Shown: in pieces, positions 42,991-54,038 of the stretch
How the letters are laid out: each line of letters starts with the position of its first letter
Position numbering within the stretch: the stretch's first letter is position 1
Origin: Okapia johnstoni
Taxonomy: Eukaryota; Chordata; Mammalia; Artiodactyla; Giraffidae
Assembly: GCA_024291935.2 (NCBI GenBank)
Contig: CM044311.1
Coordinates: 24,742,001-24,806,000 of the forward strand
Reading direction: 5' to 3'
Length of the DNA: 64,000 nt
The notes under the pieces: generated by a model
What the model was told of the DNA's origin: nothing
Database searches by the model: none
Seen by the model: only the letters and a program-made list of their open reading frames with translations
Program-made: the position numbers and the translations under genes

Positions 42991-44317
42991 GGGAAAGGCG
43001 GGAAGCCCAAAGCCAGTGCATAGAAGAATTTGATGACCAAGTTGATGAGATTAGACCTTATCCTCCAAGAAATGGGAATTCAGTGAAAATGTCTGTGAAT
43101 GAATGTTGGAGGAAAGTTTTGGTGGATTCATATGATATTTCAGAAAAATTACCCCAAGAGGAAAAGTGATAGATGAAAACCATTGTAAACAATTAGGAGA
43201 CAACCATGGCATTAACTTGTTTTCATTGTCATAAACAAGACAATCTCATGGTAATAGCATACAGTTACAACTTTATAGTGAAGGAAAAGTGAGGAGCTGA
43301 GCTGTAGAGAGTAGCAAAGCAAATGGTGAGGAAAAGATGAATGCACAAGATTTTTCAGGAGAGACTGTACTTTGTAATTGATACTTTGGGGAGAGAAGTA
43401 AGAAAATCAAGGAAAATTTTAAGGGTCTCTGTTTTTTGACCAATTTTATTGGTAGAATTACTATATTATTACTTAAAAAAATCTAATCACAAGCTTCTTT
43501 ATATTCAGAGCATAACATGATACGTAATCTTTCCAGTGTAAGACAACTAATGTCAAAAATAAAAAGTCTTAAGTTGATATAATGATTCTAAATAAGACTA
43601 GAACACAATACTAAGACAAACAACAACTGAATAAAGATATGGTATTAACAAAGAGGAATAAAAGAAATCTAGAAAGATTTGTGCAAGCTCCAATCAAACT
43701 ATGGTATTATTACTGAATATTCAAATAAGCAAGTTTGAGATATGAAGGTATTAAAGCCTCACATGATACATGAGATAAGAAAATAATGTCCTCTATAGAA
43801 ACATTTATTTCAAAAAGAACAATACTACTTTTTCATATATTATGTGGATTGTTATTGTGTAGATAACGTATAACTAGAAGTTATATGAACTATTTATGCT
43901 GTTCATTAACTCATTGTGTAGAAGCAGTGAGCTCGTATTTCTATATTTGTTATAAATGAAGTGATGAATTGATGCAAATATAGCCACCCTAGAATACAAT
44001 GCATCCCTGGTGAACCAAGGTCTATGATACATATTCAGCCTAAGAGCCTGCATATATTTTCCATGTTACACAAACATAAGCATTTTTTAGCTTCGCAGAC
44101 TCTGCCAATACAGAGCTACATAGAACAACTCAAAAGTTGTGTCTTTGAACACTTTTACTAGTTAAATAGTGAACAGAAATTATATGAAGTTATTATATGA
44201 AGGTATAGTTTTGAAGACCACACAAAAATGTGCATTGGTCCCAAAGGCAATTATTATAAATTGTGTGATTTTAAAACACAACTTACCCTTTTACTAAACT
44301 TGAAGTTACGTCAGTTG
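42991..44317. other. Unassigned AT-rich sequence
   Basis: About 1.3 kb, no feature recognised. Confidence 0.5.
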
Positions 44318-44520
44318 GGTTTCCCTCATACCTCAGTTGGCAAAGAATCTGCCTGCAATGCAGGAGGCTCAGGTTCAATCCCTGGGTTAGGAAGATAACT
44401 TGGAGAAGGAAATGGCAACCCACTCCAGTGTTCTTGCCTGGAGAATCCCATGGACAGAGAAGCCTGGCAAGCTACAGTCCATGGGGTCGCAAGAGTTGGA
44501 CACAACTTAGCGACTAAACC
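44318..44520 (+). mobile_element. Bov-tA SINE, sense
   Basis: Head 'ggtttccctcatacctcagt', body 'aatggcaacccactccagtg', tail 'gagttggacacaacttagcg', then a short (ACC)n. The possible flanking repeat gtcagttg / gtcaattg has one mismatch. Confidence 0.93.
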
Positions 44521-44767
44521 ACCACCACCATGTCAATTGAAATAATAAGAATTGAGTAGTTTTATCAGTTAATGAGATTCTATACATGCCATTATTTCAT
44601 TGAATCACAAACTGTGTCCCTTATTACTTTAATATCATCCTGTTTGATGCCAGCACACATAAACCAGCACTTCACTCTGTTAACCAAGATTGATTCTGTT
44701 AATATTCACCTACTTAATGACAGATATGTTAGAAACTATTCCAGTAGTCAAAGCAGGAAAAAAAAAA
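44521..44767. other. Unassigned spacer
   Basis: No feature recognised; ends in an A run leading to a TA microsatellite. Confidence 0.5.
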
Positions 44768-44792
44768 TATATATATATATATACATATATAT
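44768..44792. repeat. (TA)n microsatellite
   Basis: Short TA tract after an A9 run. Confidence 0.9.
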
Positions 44793-44829
44793 CAGTGTGT
44801 AAAGTGAAGGAAGTATGATGCAAGTTGTT

Positions 44830-45290
44830 GGTTAAGCCACAAAGAAAATGCTGAGATGCCACTCAAGGGAGGGTATTGAGACCCAGAAATGACCACAGCA
44901 GGAAGTTTCCACTCCCATGAACTGCGAAAGCTTGAAGGTGGAGACTGGAGACAAGACAGTGATGCTGGAGGCCTGAGGCCAAGATCACATGACAGAGGCT
45001 GCAATCAGGTGAGTTTATCTGGCTGGGGTGGACTTGAAGGAGATACTGCCTCTGCCAGAAAATGACTCCTGAGACAGAGCAGAAGGGAAAGAAAGAGCTG
45101 GCTGCTCTGGGAGCCTTGCTAGCCAATCCTCAGCCAGTTCTTGTCAGAGGCAGAACCCAAAGGGAAGTCAATTGACCTGAGAGATTGGGAAAGAAAACTT
45201 CTGAAGTTCATGCTCCTAAAACACAGACCAGAGGAGCTGAAGTGCAAAGGGAGTAATAAGAGGGCAAACAGGCCCTCAGATTAACTGAAA
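44830..45290. other. GC-richer block of unknown identity
   Basis: A segment of about 460 bp clearly richer in G and C than its surroundings, with 'gaggcctgaggccaagatca', 'gccaatcctcagccagttct' and 'gtcagaggcagaacccaaag'. The last two words remind me of old mammalian LTR or L1 3' sequence, but I cannot place them. A strong donor-like site, aatcaggtgagt, lies on the + strand at about 45004-45015. Antisense frames of 70 and 87 aa have no recognisable domain. Confidence 0.4.
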
Positions 45291-45296
45291 TTACAG

Positions 45297-45515
45297 GGCT
45301 TCCCCAGGTGGCGCTAGTGGTAAAGAACCCACCTGCCAATTCAGGGAACATAAGAGAGATGGATTCAATCCCTGGGTTGGGCAGACCCCCTGGAGGAGGG
45401 CATGGCAACCCATTCCATTATTTTTGTCTGGGGAATCCCATGGACAGAGGAGCCTTGCGGGCTTCAGTCCCTAGGGCCACAGAGTTGAACAGGACTGAAA
45501 CAATTTAGCACACAC
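45297..45515 (+). mobile_element. Bov-tA SINE, sense
   Basis: Head 'gggcttccccaggtggcgct', B-box-like 'ggattcaatccctgggttgg', body 'catggacagaggagccttgc', tail 'gagttgaacaggactgaaac'. Confidence 0.92.
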
Positions 45516-45899
45516 GCACAGGGAAATATACGTGTTTGAATTCTGAGAAATCTGCTATGTCCATTAATTAAACATTGTGCAATAAAATTATCTAAAATGT
45601 TGACCAACGATTCAAGTCCTACTCTTAGTGCAGAAGGAGGACTCCAGAAGAATGATTAGAAAACTGCGTGTTGTGAATAGCATGAATTGACTTCAACTCT
45701 TAGGATGGTGAATATTCTTTGAAGCATTTGGCTGAAAGAAAAAAATGTGCTTTGCTAAAATTATTAAAATATCACTTATCCTTCTTTCATACATACAGAA
45801 CTACTTAAACTATTTGATTTCATTTTAATTTTAACTTTTCAAGGATCCTGAAATAGGAGAAAGACTACTTGTTGTAGGCTAGAGCCTTCAGAACAGGAT
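45516..45899. other. Unassigned AT-rich sequence
   Basis: No feature recognised. Confidence 0.5.
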
Positions 45900-46060
45900 T
45901 TGTTTGCTGATTATGGCATTTGCTGGTTCTGTATCTTTTGGTAAATTAGTTACTTCTCTGAGCTTTACTTCCCTACTGTAATAATGACTGCTCAGTATAC
46001 CTTACAGAAGTATTGAGTTCAAACAAGAAATGGTACCCATTTTAAAAACTACAAGGTATA
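45900..46060 (+). mobile_element. MIR SINE remnant, sense
   Basis: 'ctgtatcttttggtaaatta', 'gttacttctctgagctttac' and 'ataatgactgctcagtatac' track the MIR core (…accttgggcaagttacttaacctctctgag…) with heavy divergence. Confidence 0.55.
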
Positions 46061-46442
46061 TTAAATTATCAAAATTATTTATTATCTTAATCTTTATCAA
46101 AATATGAGTATAAAATTTGAACTACTTTTAGATCTTTATTAAAATTTTAACATACCTATTATTTTCAATTATTGTTGTGAGAAATTCAGTTACAATGTGA
46201 AATTAAAAATAAGAGTCAAGCCAAAACTGATAATGCAAAAAAATTATTTATGAAAAAAACAATCTATGGAGTTAGGGGTACTAATGTGTCTTAAGAAGGA
46301 ATCATTATGTTTATACTGAGGCGGTTTAAAAATTATGCCCTTAAATCATTCCATGATAAGAAACTATTTTATAAAATTATATTTGTATTATTATAATACA
46401 TAAACTTATTATATCTAATAGTTTACAAATATCATATATAAA
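46061..46442. other. Unassigned AT-rich sequence
   Basis: No feature recognised. Confidence 0.5.
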
Positions 46443-46531
46443 TGGACAGGGATGCCTGGCCTGCTGTGATTCATGGGTTCGCAACGAGTCGGACATGACT
46501 GAGCGACTGAAATGAACTGAACTGAACTGAA
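46443..46531 (+). mobile_element. BovB LINE 3' terminus, sense, 90 bp
   Basis: 'aaatggacagggatgcctgg' to 'gagcgactgaaatgaactga', the very end of the element. Severe 5' truncation. It keeps several CpGs (ttcgcaacgagtcgg), which suggests a relatively young copy. Confidence 0.9.
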
Positions 46532-47463
46532 AGTCTTTTAACAAAGAGCCTACAGATATTTTGAGCTCACATTGAAATTTTGTGAGTATATGTCTGTGTG
46601 TGAGTGTGTGTGTGTTTGTTTGTGTTGTGTATTTCCTGTAAGAGAGAAATTTGGTTTAGCCTTGATCCAAGATACAGGACACTTTAAATTCATCCAGGAC
46701 CATTAAAGAAGCATACTTTAAATCAGTTTGATTTTATCAAGGCAATTTATTTTATCCTCATACAAATGCAGGAATGATTTATAATGAGTGTCTTTATCTC
46801 ATAAAATAACTAAATGAGTTTTCTGCTTTAAAAGTACTTAAATCATACTAGTTCCTCCATTTATGCAACAATTTATGCTTTCAGCAATACAAGCATGATA
46901 TCAAAATCTGTTATTTTTTGTCTTTTTTTACAAGTGAATTGTTTATAACTCAGTTTAATCTAATTACTCTTTGTTGTGTTTTGTAAAACCAGTTGTGTGT
47001 TTATCACCAAAAGTCTTATTTATCTATATTATCACTATCATTAATCACTTGTGAATTACTTAGCTTCTTAAGCATTTTATGGCCTCCATTTAATTTACTG
47101 TCTGGTCTTCCCTTAGAAGCAGCTAAAATCAAATGTTTTCAATTTAGGGTAGCTTTTTCAGTAAAATATTTCAAAATTCTATCAGTCTTCTCTGTATTTG
47201 AGCAAATAATCTTGCATATTTTTCACTGATATAATCTTAGAACAGTTTTGTTGGCTAAATAGTGATCTTAAATTTAGCAAAAAAAAAATCACAAAAATCC
47301 AAATGAATTAGTAAAACTTGAATATGTTTTTTTGATAATTGGAAAAATCTCTTTTAATCACAATTACTTGTGGCTCTTTGGCATGGAGGTGTCACAGAAG
47401 TCACATTTTCTTTTTATTTTTGCCTTCCAACAGTGACATGCCTGACAAAATATAAATCAATAT
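46532..47463. other. Unassigned sequence with a TG-rich tract
   Basis: A TG-rich low-complexity run lies at about 46590-46630. A 78-aa frame at 46993-47229 has no known domain. Confidence 0.5.
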
Positions 47464-47650
47464 CCCGTGTCCAGGTTCAACGCATGATACAGGGTGCTCG
47501 GGGCTGGTGCACCGGGATGACCTGGAGGGATGGGATGAGGAGGGAGGTGGGAGGGGGGGTTCTGGAAGGGGAAAACATGTACACCTATGGTGGATTCATG
47601 TAAATGTATGGCAAAACAAATACAATACTGTAAAGTTAAAAAATAGAAAA
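47464..47650 (+). mobile_element. L1 (ruminant type) 3' end, sense, severely truncated
   Basis: 'gtgtccaggttcaacgcatg', 'ggctggtgcaccgggatgac', G-rich 'gggatgaggagggaggtggg', 'tacacctatggtggattcat', 'caaatacaatactgtaaagt' and an A-rich end. Only the last about 190 bp are present. It retains CpGs (cgtg, acgc, ccgg), suggesting a younger copy than the neighbours. Confidence 0.83.
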
Positions 47651-47689
47651 TAAGCTAATTTACAGTCTTAAAAAAAATAATACAAACAC

Positions 47690-48240
47690 AGTGACGTCAG
47701 TGAGCTAGGTGCGGGTGCTGGCAGGTATTAGGGGAAAACAGCGGCTGCTCTCTTTGAGTTTAAAGACAAGATTTTTGAAAAATGACACTACAACAATATG
47801 CAGGCACACTGGAGGCATTTTGTGACTCACCTTCTTGTCTTGGCAATAAGTTTCAAAATTTTGCAAGGACACAGATTCTTGGAGCTATAGGGCAGGTATT
47901 TGGAGAAAATCATGTCCAGGTTTCTTAAAATAGTGATTGAAAATATAGAGACACTTGTTCTTTAGCTGATGAGCTACAGATGTGAAGCTGATGTGCCTAA
48001 GCTTTGAACAAGTGCCAGCATCATCACAGTCATGGGTGTTTGCCAGGAGAGACTGCCTCTCATCCTGAGAATGGTCCACTCTGTCTACAAATAACTGGTT
48101 ATCAGGGGTCATCAGAGTCCTTTCCTTCCAGGTTTCCTGAAGGCTGATAAAGGCCTCTTTCACCAATACTTTGACAGCTCTTCTGTTGGTCATATGTAGT
48201 TAAGTCCCTGTAATAAATTTATGCTCTTTGAAATAACTAG
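47690..48240. other. Unidentified block with a CRE-like palindrome and a 102-aa antisense frame
   Basis: Begins with the perfect CREB-type palindrome tgacgtca (47692-47699), then GC-richer 'gagctaggtgcgggtgctgg'. Further on an antisense open frame (47885-48193, 102 aa) lacks any domain I recognise. The end, 'gtccctgtaataaatttatg' then 'ctctttgaaataactagaac', resembles the polyadenylation end of an LTR or of a processed transcript on the + strand (aataaa at about 48213). I cannot identify it. Confidence 0.4.
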
Positions 48241-48659
48241 AACCGTTTATGTTTTACTGAAATAAACATAACTTATATATCATAATTCTATTTGAGTCTG
48301 TGTGCCACAACTTATTGAGAGCAAGAACTGATAAAAATTTATTACATTTTTCAGTTAGAATATTATAGCAGAAAATACATATTGAAGCAGTGTGAGGCCA
48401 AAATATTGGATTTGTATAAATATATATGAAGCCTTAAAAAGATGCTTTAAATGAGAAATATATACAGATTTTTTATATTGTATACTAATATAAATGTATT
48501 ATTGATGTTTCACATTATCAAATTATTTGGCTCAATTAAAAATGTATAGTATGCCATCAAACTAATGTATGTGTATACATACACATACGCACACACATAC
48601 ACACATATACTCAATATTTCCGGATAGTTACATGGACCAAGATTCTGTCATAAATATTT
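48241..48659. other. Unassigned AT-rich sequence with CA/TA simple repeats
   Basis: Mixed (TACA)/(CA) repeats lie at about 48565-48609. Confidence 0.5.
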
Positions 48660-48835
48660 TTCACTTAATAACTCATTTAATTCTCAAAAAGGTCCTATTG
48701 TACATTTTTTATTAATTTTTCATGTAAAGAAACTGAATAGATTGTGACATTTATAAATTAACATTTCAAAAGATAGAAATTAAATCTATTCAATCTATCT
48801 CCTGCAAAAAATGCTCTTACATACCATTCAAACTA
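48660..48835 (-). mobile_element. MIR SINE remnant, antisense
   Basis: 'taactcatttaattctcaaa', 'catgtaaagaaactgaatag' and 'ctgcaaaaaatgctcttaca' follow the reversed MIR order (…catttaatcctcac…gaggaaactgag…gctctta…). Confidence 0.52.
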
Positions 48836-48921
48836 TCCCTCATGAAGAGTTTGTTTCCAAATGTAATCATTTAGGAATACAGTGTGAATGATGTTTATTT
48901 TATCCCAGTTTATGTGATAAA

Positions 48922-49112
48922 GGGGATTTCCCTCATAGCTCAGTTGGTAAAGAATCCCCCAACAATGCGGAGACCTGGTTTTGATCCCTGGATTGGGAAA
49001 ATCCCCTGGAGAATGGAAAGTCTACTCACTCCATTATCCTGGCCTGGAGAATTCCATGTACTATACAGTCCATGGGGTTGCAAAGAGTCGGATACGACTG
49101 AGTGACTTTCAT
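48922..49112 (+). mobile_element. Bov-tA SINE, sense, with 13-bp TSD
   Basis: Head 'ggatttccctcatagctcag', tail 'gagtcggatacgactgagtg'. The perfect repeat tttatgtgataaa at 48909-48921 and 49113-49125 brackets it. Confidence 0.96.
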
Positions 49113-49125
49113 TTTATGTGATAAA

Positions 49126-49387
49126 ATTAATATTGTTAGTTATAAAATATATTTTTTAGATAACCAACCAAATATATTTTATAACTAACATAAATGTCAT
49201 AAAATATATTTGAGGGGATTTATTTTATTGTTGTTGGCAAGTAAAATTTTCTAATATTTATATCTGCATAAAATGTGTTAAAATGGATGTCAGACAGACT
49301 TAAAAAAGAAAGGTAGCTGTAGCCATTGATAGAAAAAGAGGGTGAAAAAAAGAAGACCCCTCAAAAATATCAAAAATAGTAATTACA
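49126..49387. other. Unassigned AT-rich spacer
   Basis: Contains 'ttataaaatatattttttag' and a nearby inverted version 'aaatatattttataactaac', a loose inverted repeat at about 49138-49190. Confidence 0.5.
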
Positions 49388-50037
49388 TCAGTTCAATTCA
49401 GTCACTCAGTCGTGTCTGATTCTTTGCGACCCCATGAAGCGCAGCACACCAGGCCTCCCTGTCCATCACCAACTCCCGGAGTCCAACCAAGCCCATGTCC
49501 GTGAGTCAGTGATGCCATCCAACCATCTCATCTTCTGTCTTCCCCTTCTCCTCCTGCCCTCAATCTTTCCCAGCATCAGGGTCTTTTCCAATGAGTCAGC
49601 TCTTTGCATCAGGTGGCCAAAGTATTGGAGTTTCAGCTTCAACATCAGTCCTTCCAATGAATACCCAGGACTGATCTCCTTTAGGATGGACTGGTTGGAT
49701 CTCCTTGCAGTCCAAGGAAAAAAAAAAAAAGAGTCTTTTCCAACACCACAGTTCAAAAGCATCAATTCTTCTGCTCTCAGCTTTTTTATAGTCCAACTCT
49801 CACATCCATACATGACCAATGGAAAAACCATAGCCTTGACTAGACAGACCTTTGTTGACAAAATAATGTCTCTGCTTTTTAATATGCTGCCTAGGTTGGT
49901 CACAACTTTCTTTGCAAGAGGTAAGTGTCTTTTACTTTCATGGCTGCAATCACCATCTGCAGTGATTTTGGAGCCCCTCAAAATAAAGTCAGCCACTGTT
50001 TCCACTGTTTCCTCATCTATTTGCCATGAAGTGATGA
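49388..50037 (-). mobile_element. BovB LINE, 3' 0.65 kb, antisense, with an A13 insertion
   Basis: Reversed 3' terminus (cagttcaattcagtcactca) to 'atttgccatgaagtgatgag'. At 49718-49730 an A13 run replaces about nine bases found in other copies (ccaagg…gagtc). On the minus strand a 179-aa frame (49466-50005) reads through this run and includes [11 protein letters not shown] and [17 protein letters not shown]. It is C-terminal RT sequence only and cannot be active. Confidence 0.93.
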
Positions 50038-51759
50038 GCTATATAATTCTGATTTAAACTGTTGTGTATGAGAAATTGAGTTGAAATTTTACTTCAAAAA
50101 AGGTAGCTATTAAATGCATTATCTTTTGAAAGTATGTATTATGTCTGTTCCTGATATGTATTTTGAAAGCAGAAATATTGGCCTTTAATAAGAAGTAGAG
50201 ATTTAGAATGCATAGATCAATAAGTGAATACAAAGTCCACAGCAAATTTTGCTATTGATATTCTTGTTTCCATGGCACTTATAGGAGTAAAACATTGAAA
50301 GTGTGGAAGCACTAAGGGTAAAAATCTGTGGATTTTCTGGAGGAAAGTTTCTATCACAGATGAGCCTTCTTTAAAAGGATCTCATGTTGTTTTTGATGGT
50401 ATCATTGCTTGATGGCATGTCTCGACCACAATTAAGCTGCTCCAATTACAGAGGAAAATGGAAGAGCAGGGCAGAAGGAATTGTACGAATCATCTGTTAG
50501 CTGCTTGCAAGACTTTTTATGAATTTCACTCAGTGCTCTCTCCTTAACCTTCTGTTGATGCTTTGAGTAACTCTATAATTCTAAACACCTCCTCCTTGAA
50601 ACAACAAATCCAGGTCTCATATGTGTATAGGGAATATATGGGAAGAAATTTGCTGACAAACTCAGTTGCCATGTCATTTTAATTATTAATAGCATCATGA
50701 TACATTATTTAAAGCTATGTTTCCATAACACTTGAGTTCACATAACATAGATTTCAAAGAAATTTCTCTGTATTTCTCATGATCTTAAAAGACAGAATGA
50801 GTGGCCTTCTCATACATTTCCCTGTAATGAGGTGCTGCCTTGGGCTAGCCTATTCCAAAAACATTGCCAAGTGAAAGTGATATCATTATTAGGATAATAT
50901 TGACTCTGCTAACAAATGAGTGACTGAACACACACACACATATGTGTGTGCATATATTATGCATATGTATGTATATATGTGTGTGTATGAATATATATAA
51001 CCACCACAAATATCAGTGCTAATTTTTGACACATAAATCAAAACTAAATTGGCAGTTTTTCCTAATTCACTGGCTTAAGGAATTAGCAATTAGTAAATCT
51101 TATGCTTTCAGAACTGAGACTCAATAAAGCAAAAAAAAAAAAAAACCTGCCATTAGTAACTCATAAATAATTTAACACACATATTTTTTCTGGTTCAATG
51201 AAAGCTGTACCAAAAAAGATGTAAAAATATGTAGACATTTTCTCATCCGAACAAAATAAAAGCCAGAGGCATGATGTTATACATTTGGAAGAATAATACT
51301 TCTACATCACTTTTTTTTGACTCACCTTAAACTTTTATGGCTACATTCAAGAAAACTTTAAAAAATTCATATTGAAATTCATCCTATAAATAAATACATA
51401 TTATGAATATGGATATATATATATATATCTTACTTATGTTGTATATATTTATATATACATATATAAAACAAAAACACATTTGTATATACACACATATTTA
51501 TATCTATCTATCTGGTTGTTTTAATACAAGTAGTCTATGAATTGAAACATCTAAAACAGAAAGTTAATTTGTGAGATATTCTGCAGAATATCAATAGGAT
51601 GCTGACTTGTAAAATACCCTGATTTAATTGTATTACTATTTGAGTTAAATTTTGTCAATCATAAAGGAAGACAAAGAGCACGACTCAACAGAAAGAGATT
51701 TAAGGGGATAGAAATAACCAGGCAACTTATCTGAGGTGCAGTTTGTACTATTTTGAAAA
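50038..51759. other. Unassigned AT-rich sequence with simple repeats
   Basis: A palindromic CA/TG tract (cacacacatatgtgtgtg) lies near 50933-50950, A15 at about 51131-51145, and TA-rich tracts at about 51411-51476. The interval from about 50260 to 50620 is more complex but matches nothing I know. Confidence 0.5.
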
Positions 51760-51846
51760 GCTTTTTCACTCTCCTCTTTCACCTTTTCAAGAGGCTCTTT
51801 AGTTCCTCTTTGCTTTCTGCCATTAGGGTGGTGTCATCTGCATATC
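51760..51846 (-). mobile_element. BovB LINE, antisense RT fragment, part 1
   Basis: 'tttttcactctcctctttca' to 'gtggtgtcatctgcatatc', the reversed region around the RT catalytic box. The element's 3' end, which should lie to the left, is missing. Confidence 0.88.
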
Positions 51847-52128
51847 CAGAGAAGGCAATGACACACCACTCCAGTACTCTTGCTTGGAAAATCCCATGGA
51901 CGGAGGAGCCTGGTAGGCTGCAGTCCAAGGGGTCGCTAAGAGTCGGACAGGACTAAGCGACTTTCACTTTCACTTTTCACTTTCATGCACTGGAGAAGGA
52001 AATGGCAACCCACTCCAGTATTCTTGCCTGGAGAATCCCAGGGACGGGGGAGCCTGGTGGGCTGCCGTCTGTGGCGTTGCACAGAGTCGGACATGCCTGA
52101 CGCGACTTAGCAGCAGCAGTATCTGGAT
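51847..52128 (+). mobile_element. Bov-A2-type dimeric SINE, sense, inside BovB
   Basis: Two Bov-A monomers lie in tandem: 'gagaaggcaatgacacacca' … 'gactaagcgactttcacttt', a (tttcac)n linker, then 'gagaaggaaatggcaaccca' … 'cgcgacttagcagcagcag'. No tRNA-like head is present, which separates it from Bov-tA. It retains CpGs (gacggagg, gtcgctaag, gacgcgac), so it is probably one of the younger insertions here. Confidence 0.92.
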
Positions 52129-52925
52129 ATATGAGATTATTGATATTTCTCCCAGCAATCTTGATTCAAGCTTATGATTCACCCAGCCCAGCATTTCACA
52201 TGATGTACTCTGCGTGTAAGTTAAATATGCAGCATGACAATATACAGCCTTGATGTACTGCTTCCCCAATTTGGAACCAGTCCATTGTTCCATGTCCAGT
52301 TCTACCTGCTACTTCTTGACCTGCGTTTTGATTTCTCAGGAGGCAGATAAGGTGGTCTGGTATTGCCATTTCTTTAAGAATTTTCCACAGTTTGTTGTGA
52401 TCCATACAGTCTAAGCCTTTGGCATAGTTAATAAAGCAGAACTAGATGCTTTTCGGAAACTCTCGCTTTTTCAATGATCCAACAGATGTAGGCAATTTGA
52501 TCTCTGATCCTCTGCCTTTAAATCCAGGTTGTGCATCTGGAAATTCTTGGTTCACATACTGTTAAAGTCTAGTTTGAAGTATTTTGAGCGTTACCTTGCT
52601 AGCATGGAAATGAGTGCAATTGTGCAATAGTGTGAACAATCTTTGGCATTGCCCTTCTTTGTGATTGGAATGAAAACTGACTTTTTCCAGGTCTGGGACC
52701 ACTGCTGAGTTTACCAAATTTGCTGGCATATTCAGTGCAGCACTTAACCAGCATCATCTTTTATATGAAATAGCTCAGCTGGAATTCCATCACCTCCACT
52801 AGCTTTGTTCCTAGTAATGCTTCCTAAGGCCTAGTTGACTTCACACTCTGAGATGTCTGGCTCTAGGTAAGTGATTACACCATTGTGATTATCTGGGTCA
52901 TTAAGACCTTTTTTTGTAGTTGTTC
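52129..52925 (-). mobile_element. BovB LINE, antisense RT region, part 2
   Basis: Continues from part 1: 'gagattattgatatttctcc', 'gtaagttaaatatgcagcat', 'tttggaaccagtccattgtt', 'ccacagtttgttgtgatcca', up to 'attatctgggtcattaagac' near 52910. A 69-aa antisense frame (52196-52405) keeps MDHNKLWKILKEMAIPDHLI and QGCILS, RT motifs A-B. Neither end of the BovB is present. Confidence 0.92.
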
Positions 52926-53071
52926 AAAAATGATTTCTTTTCATATGTCTTATTTGAAAAAGTACCCTTCCATTTGTACCCAAAATATTTTAAAAGGGTA
53001 ACATATAAAAAATTTAAAACACTAAATAGAGGTAAATAGAGATATATATTATATTGATTATATCAACAAAT
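52926..53071. other. Unassigned AT-rich spacer
   Basis: Nothing recognised. Confidence 0.5.
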
Positions 53072-53195
53072 GTACTATAGTCCGGATTGTTTTCCCCAAA
53101 ATTTGTATCATGAAGCCCTAATATCTGGTGTGATGAGATTTAGAAGAGGTCATAATTACAAGGAGCCATAATAGGATTAGTGTTCTTAAAAAGGG
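53072..53195 (+). mobile_element. MLT1-type (ERVL-MaLR) LTR, left half
   Basis: 'gattgttttccccaaaattt', 'catgaagccctaatatctgg', 'tgtgatgagatttagaagag' and 'ataggattagtgttcttaaa' follow an MLT1A-like LTR in order. An ancient noncoding LTR, here split by an L1; its other half is at 54740-54937. Confidence 0.75.
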
Positions 53196-54038
53196 GGCAG
53201 CAGACCTAAATAGATATTTCTCCAAAGAAGACATATAGACAGCCACAAGATACATGAAAGATGGTTCAGTTCCGTTGCTCAGTTGTGTCCGATTCTTTGC
53301 AACCCCATGAGCCGCAGCATGCCAGGCCTCCCTGTCCATCACAAACTCCCGGAGTTTACCCAAACTCATGTCCATTGAGTCAGTGATGCCATCCAACCAT
53401 CTCATCCTCTGTCGTCCCCTCTGCTTTTTAATATGCTGTCTAGGTTGGTCATAACTTTCCTTCCAAGGAGTAATTACTCAAGAAATGCAAATCAAAACTA
53501 CAATGAGATATCACCTCACACAGGTCAGAAGAGCCTTCATCAAAAATCTACAATTAATAAATGCTGGAGATGGTCAAGAGAGAAGGGAAACCTCTTACAT
53601 TGTTGAGAGGAATGTAAATCGGTGACAGCCACTATGGAGACCAGTATGAAGTTTCCTTAAGGAACTAAAAAGAGACTTAGCGTATTATATGGCTATCCAA
53701 CTCCTTGGCATATATGTGGAGAAGAACACGATCTTGAAGGAAACATGCATCTCAATATTCAATACATACGGCACTGTTTGCAATAGCCAAGCCACGGAAG
53801 CCACCTAAATGTCCATCAACAGAAGAATGAATAAAGAAGATGTGGTAAGCATATACAATAAAATATTATTTAGACATTACAAAGAATGATATAATGCCAT
53901 TTACAGAAACATGGATGGACCTACAAATTGTAATGCTGAGTGAAATAAGTTAGATAAAGACAAATATCATATGATATCACTTACATGTGGAATCTTTAAA
54001 AAATGTTATAAATGAACTTATTTACAAAACAAAAACAG
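53196..54038 (+). mobile_element. Older L1, sense, ORF2 3' end, inserted in the LTR
   Basis: 'aaatagatatttctccaaag', then after a BovB interruption 'caagaaatgcaaatcaaaac', 'aatgagatatcacctcacac', 'tgtccatcaacagaagaatg', 'tacagaaacatggatggacc', 'aagacaaatatcatatgata' and 'acttatttacaaaacaaaaa'. This is ORF2 3' coding sequence with many stops. Confidence 0.85.
53264..53472 (-). mobile_element. BovB LINE 3' fragment with internal deletion, antisense, inside L1
   Basis: Reversed 3' terminus 'ttcagttccgttgctcagtt' to 'ctcatcctctgtcgtcccc', then a jump to 'tctgctttttaatatgctgt' and 'cataactttccttccaagga'. Several hundred bases present in other copies between these points are missing. Confidence 0.9.

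Noticed and set aside
47885..48193. 102-aa antisense open frame as a gene
   Set aside because: No domain recognised and no start context or splice structure; kept only as part of an unidentified block.
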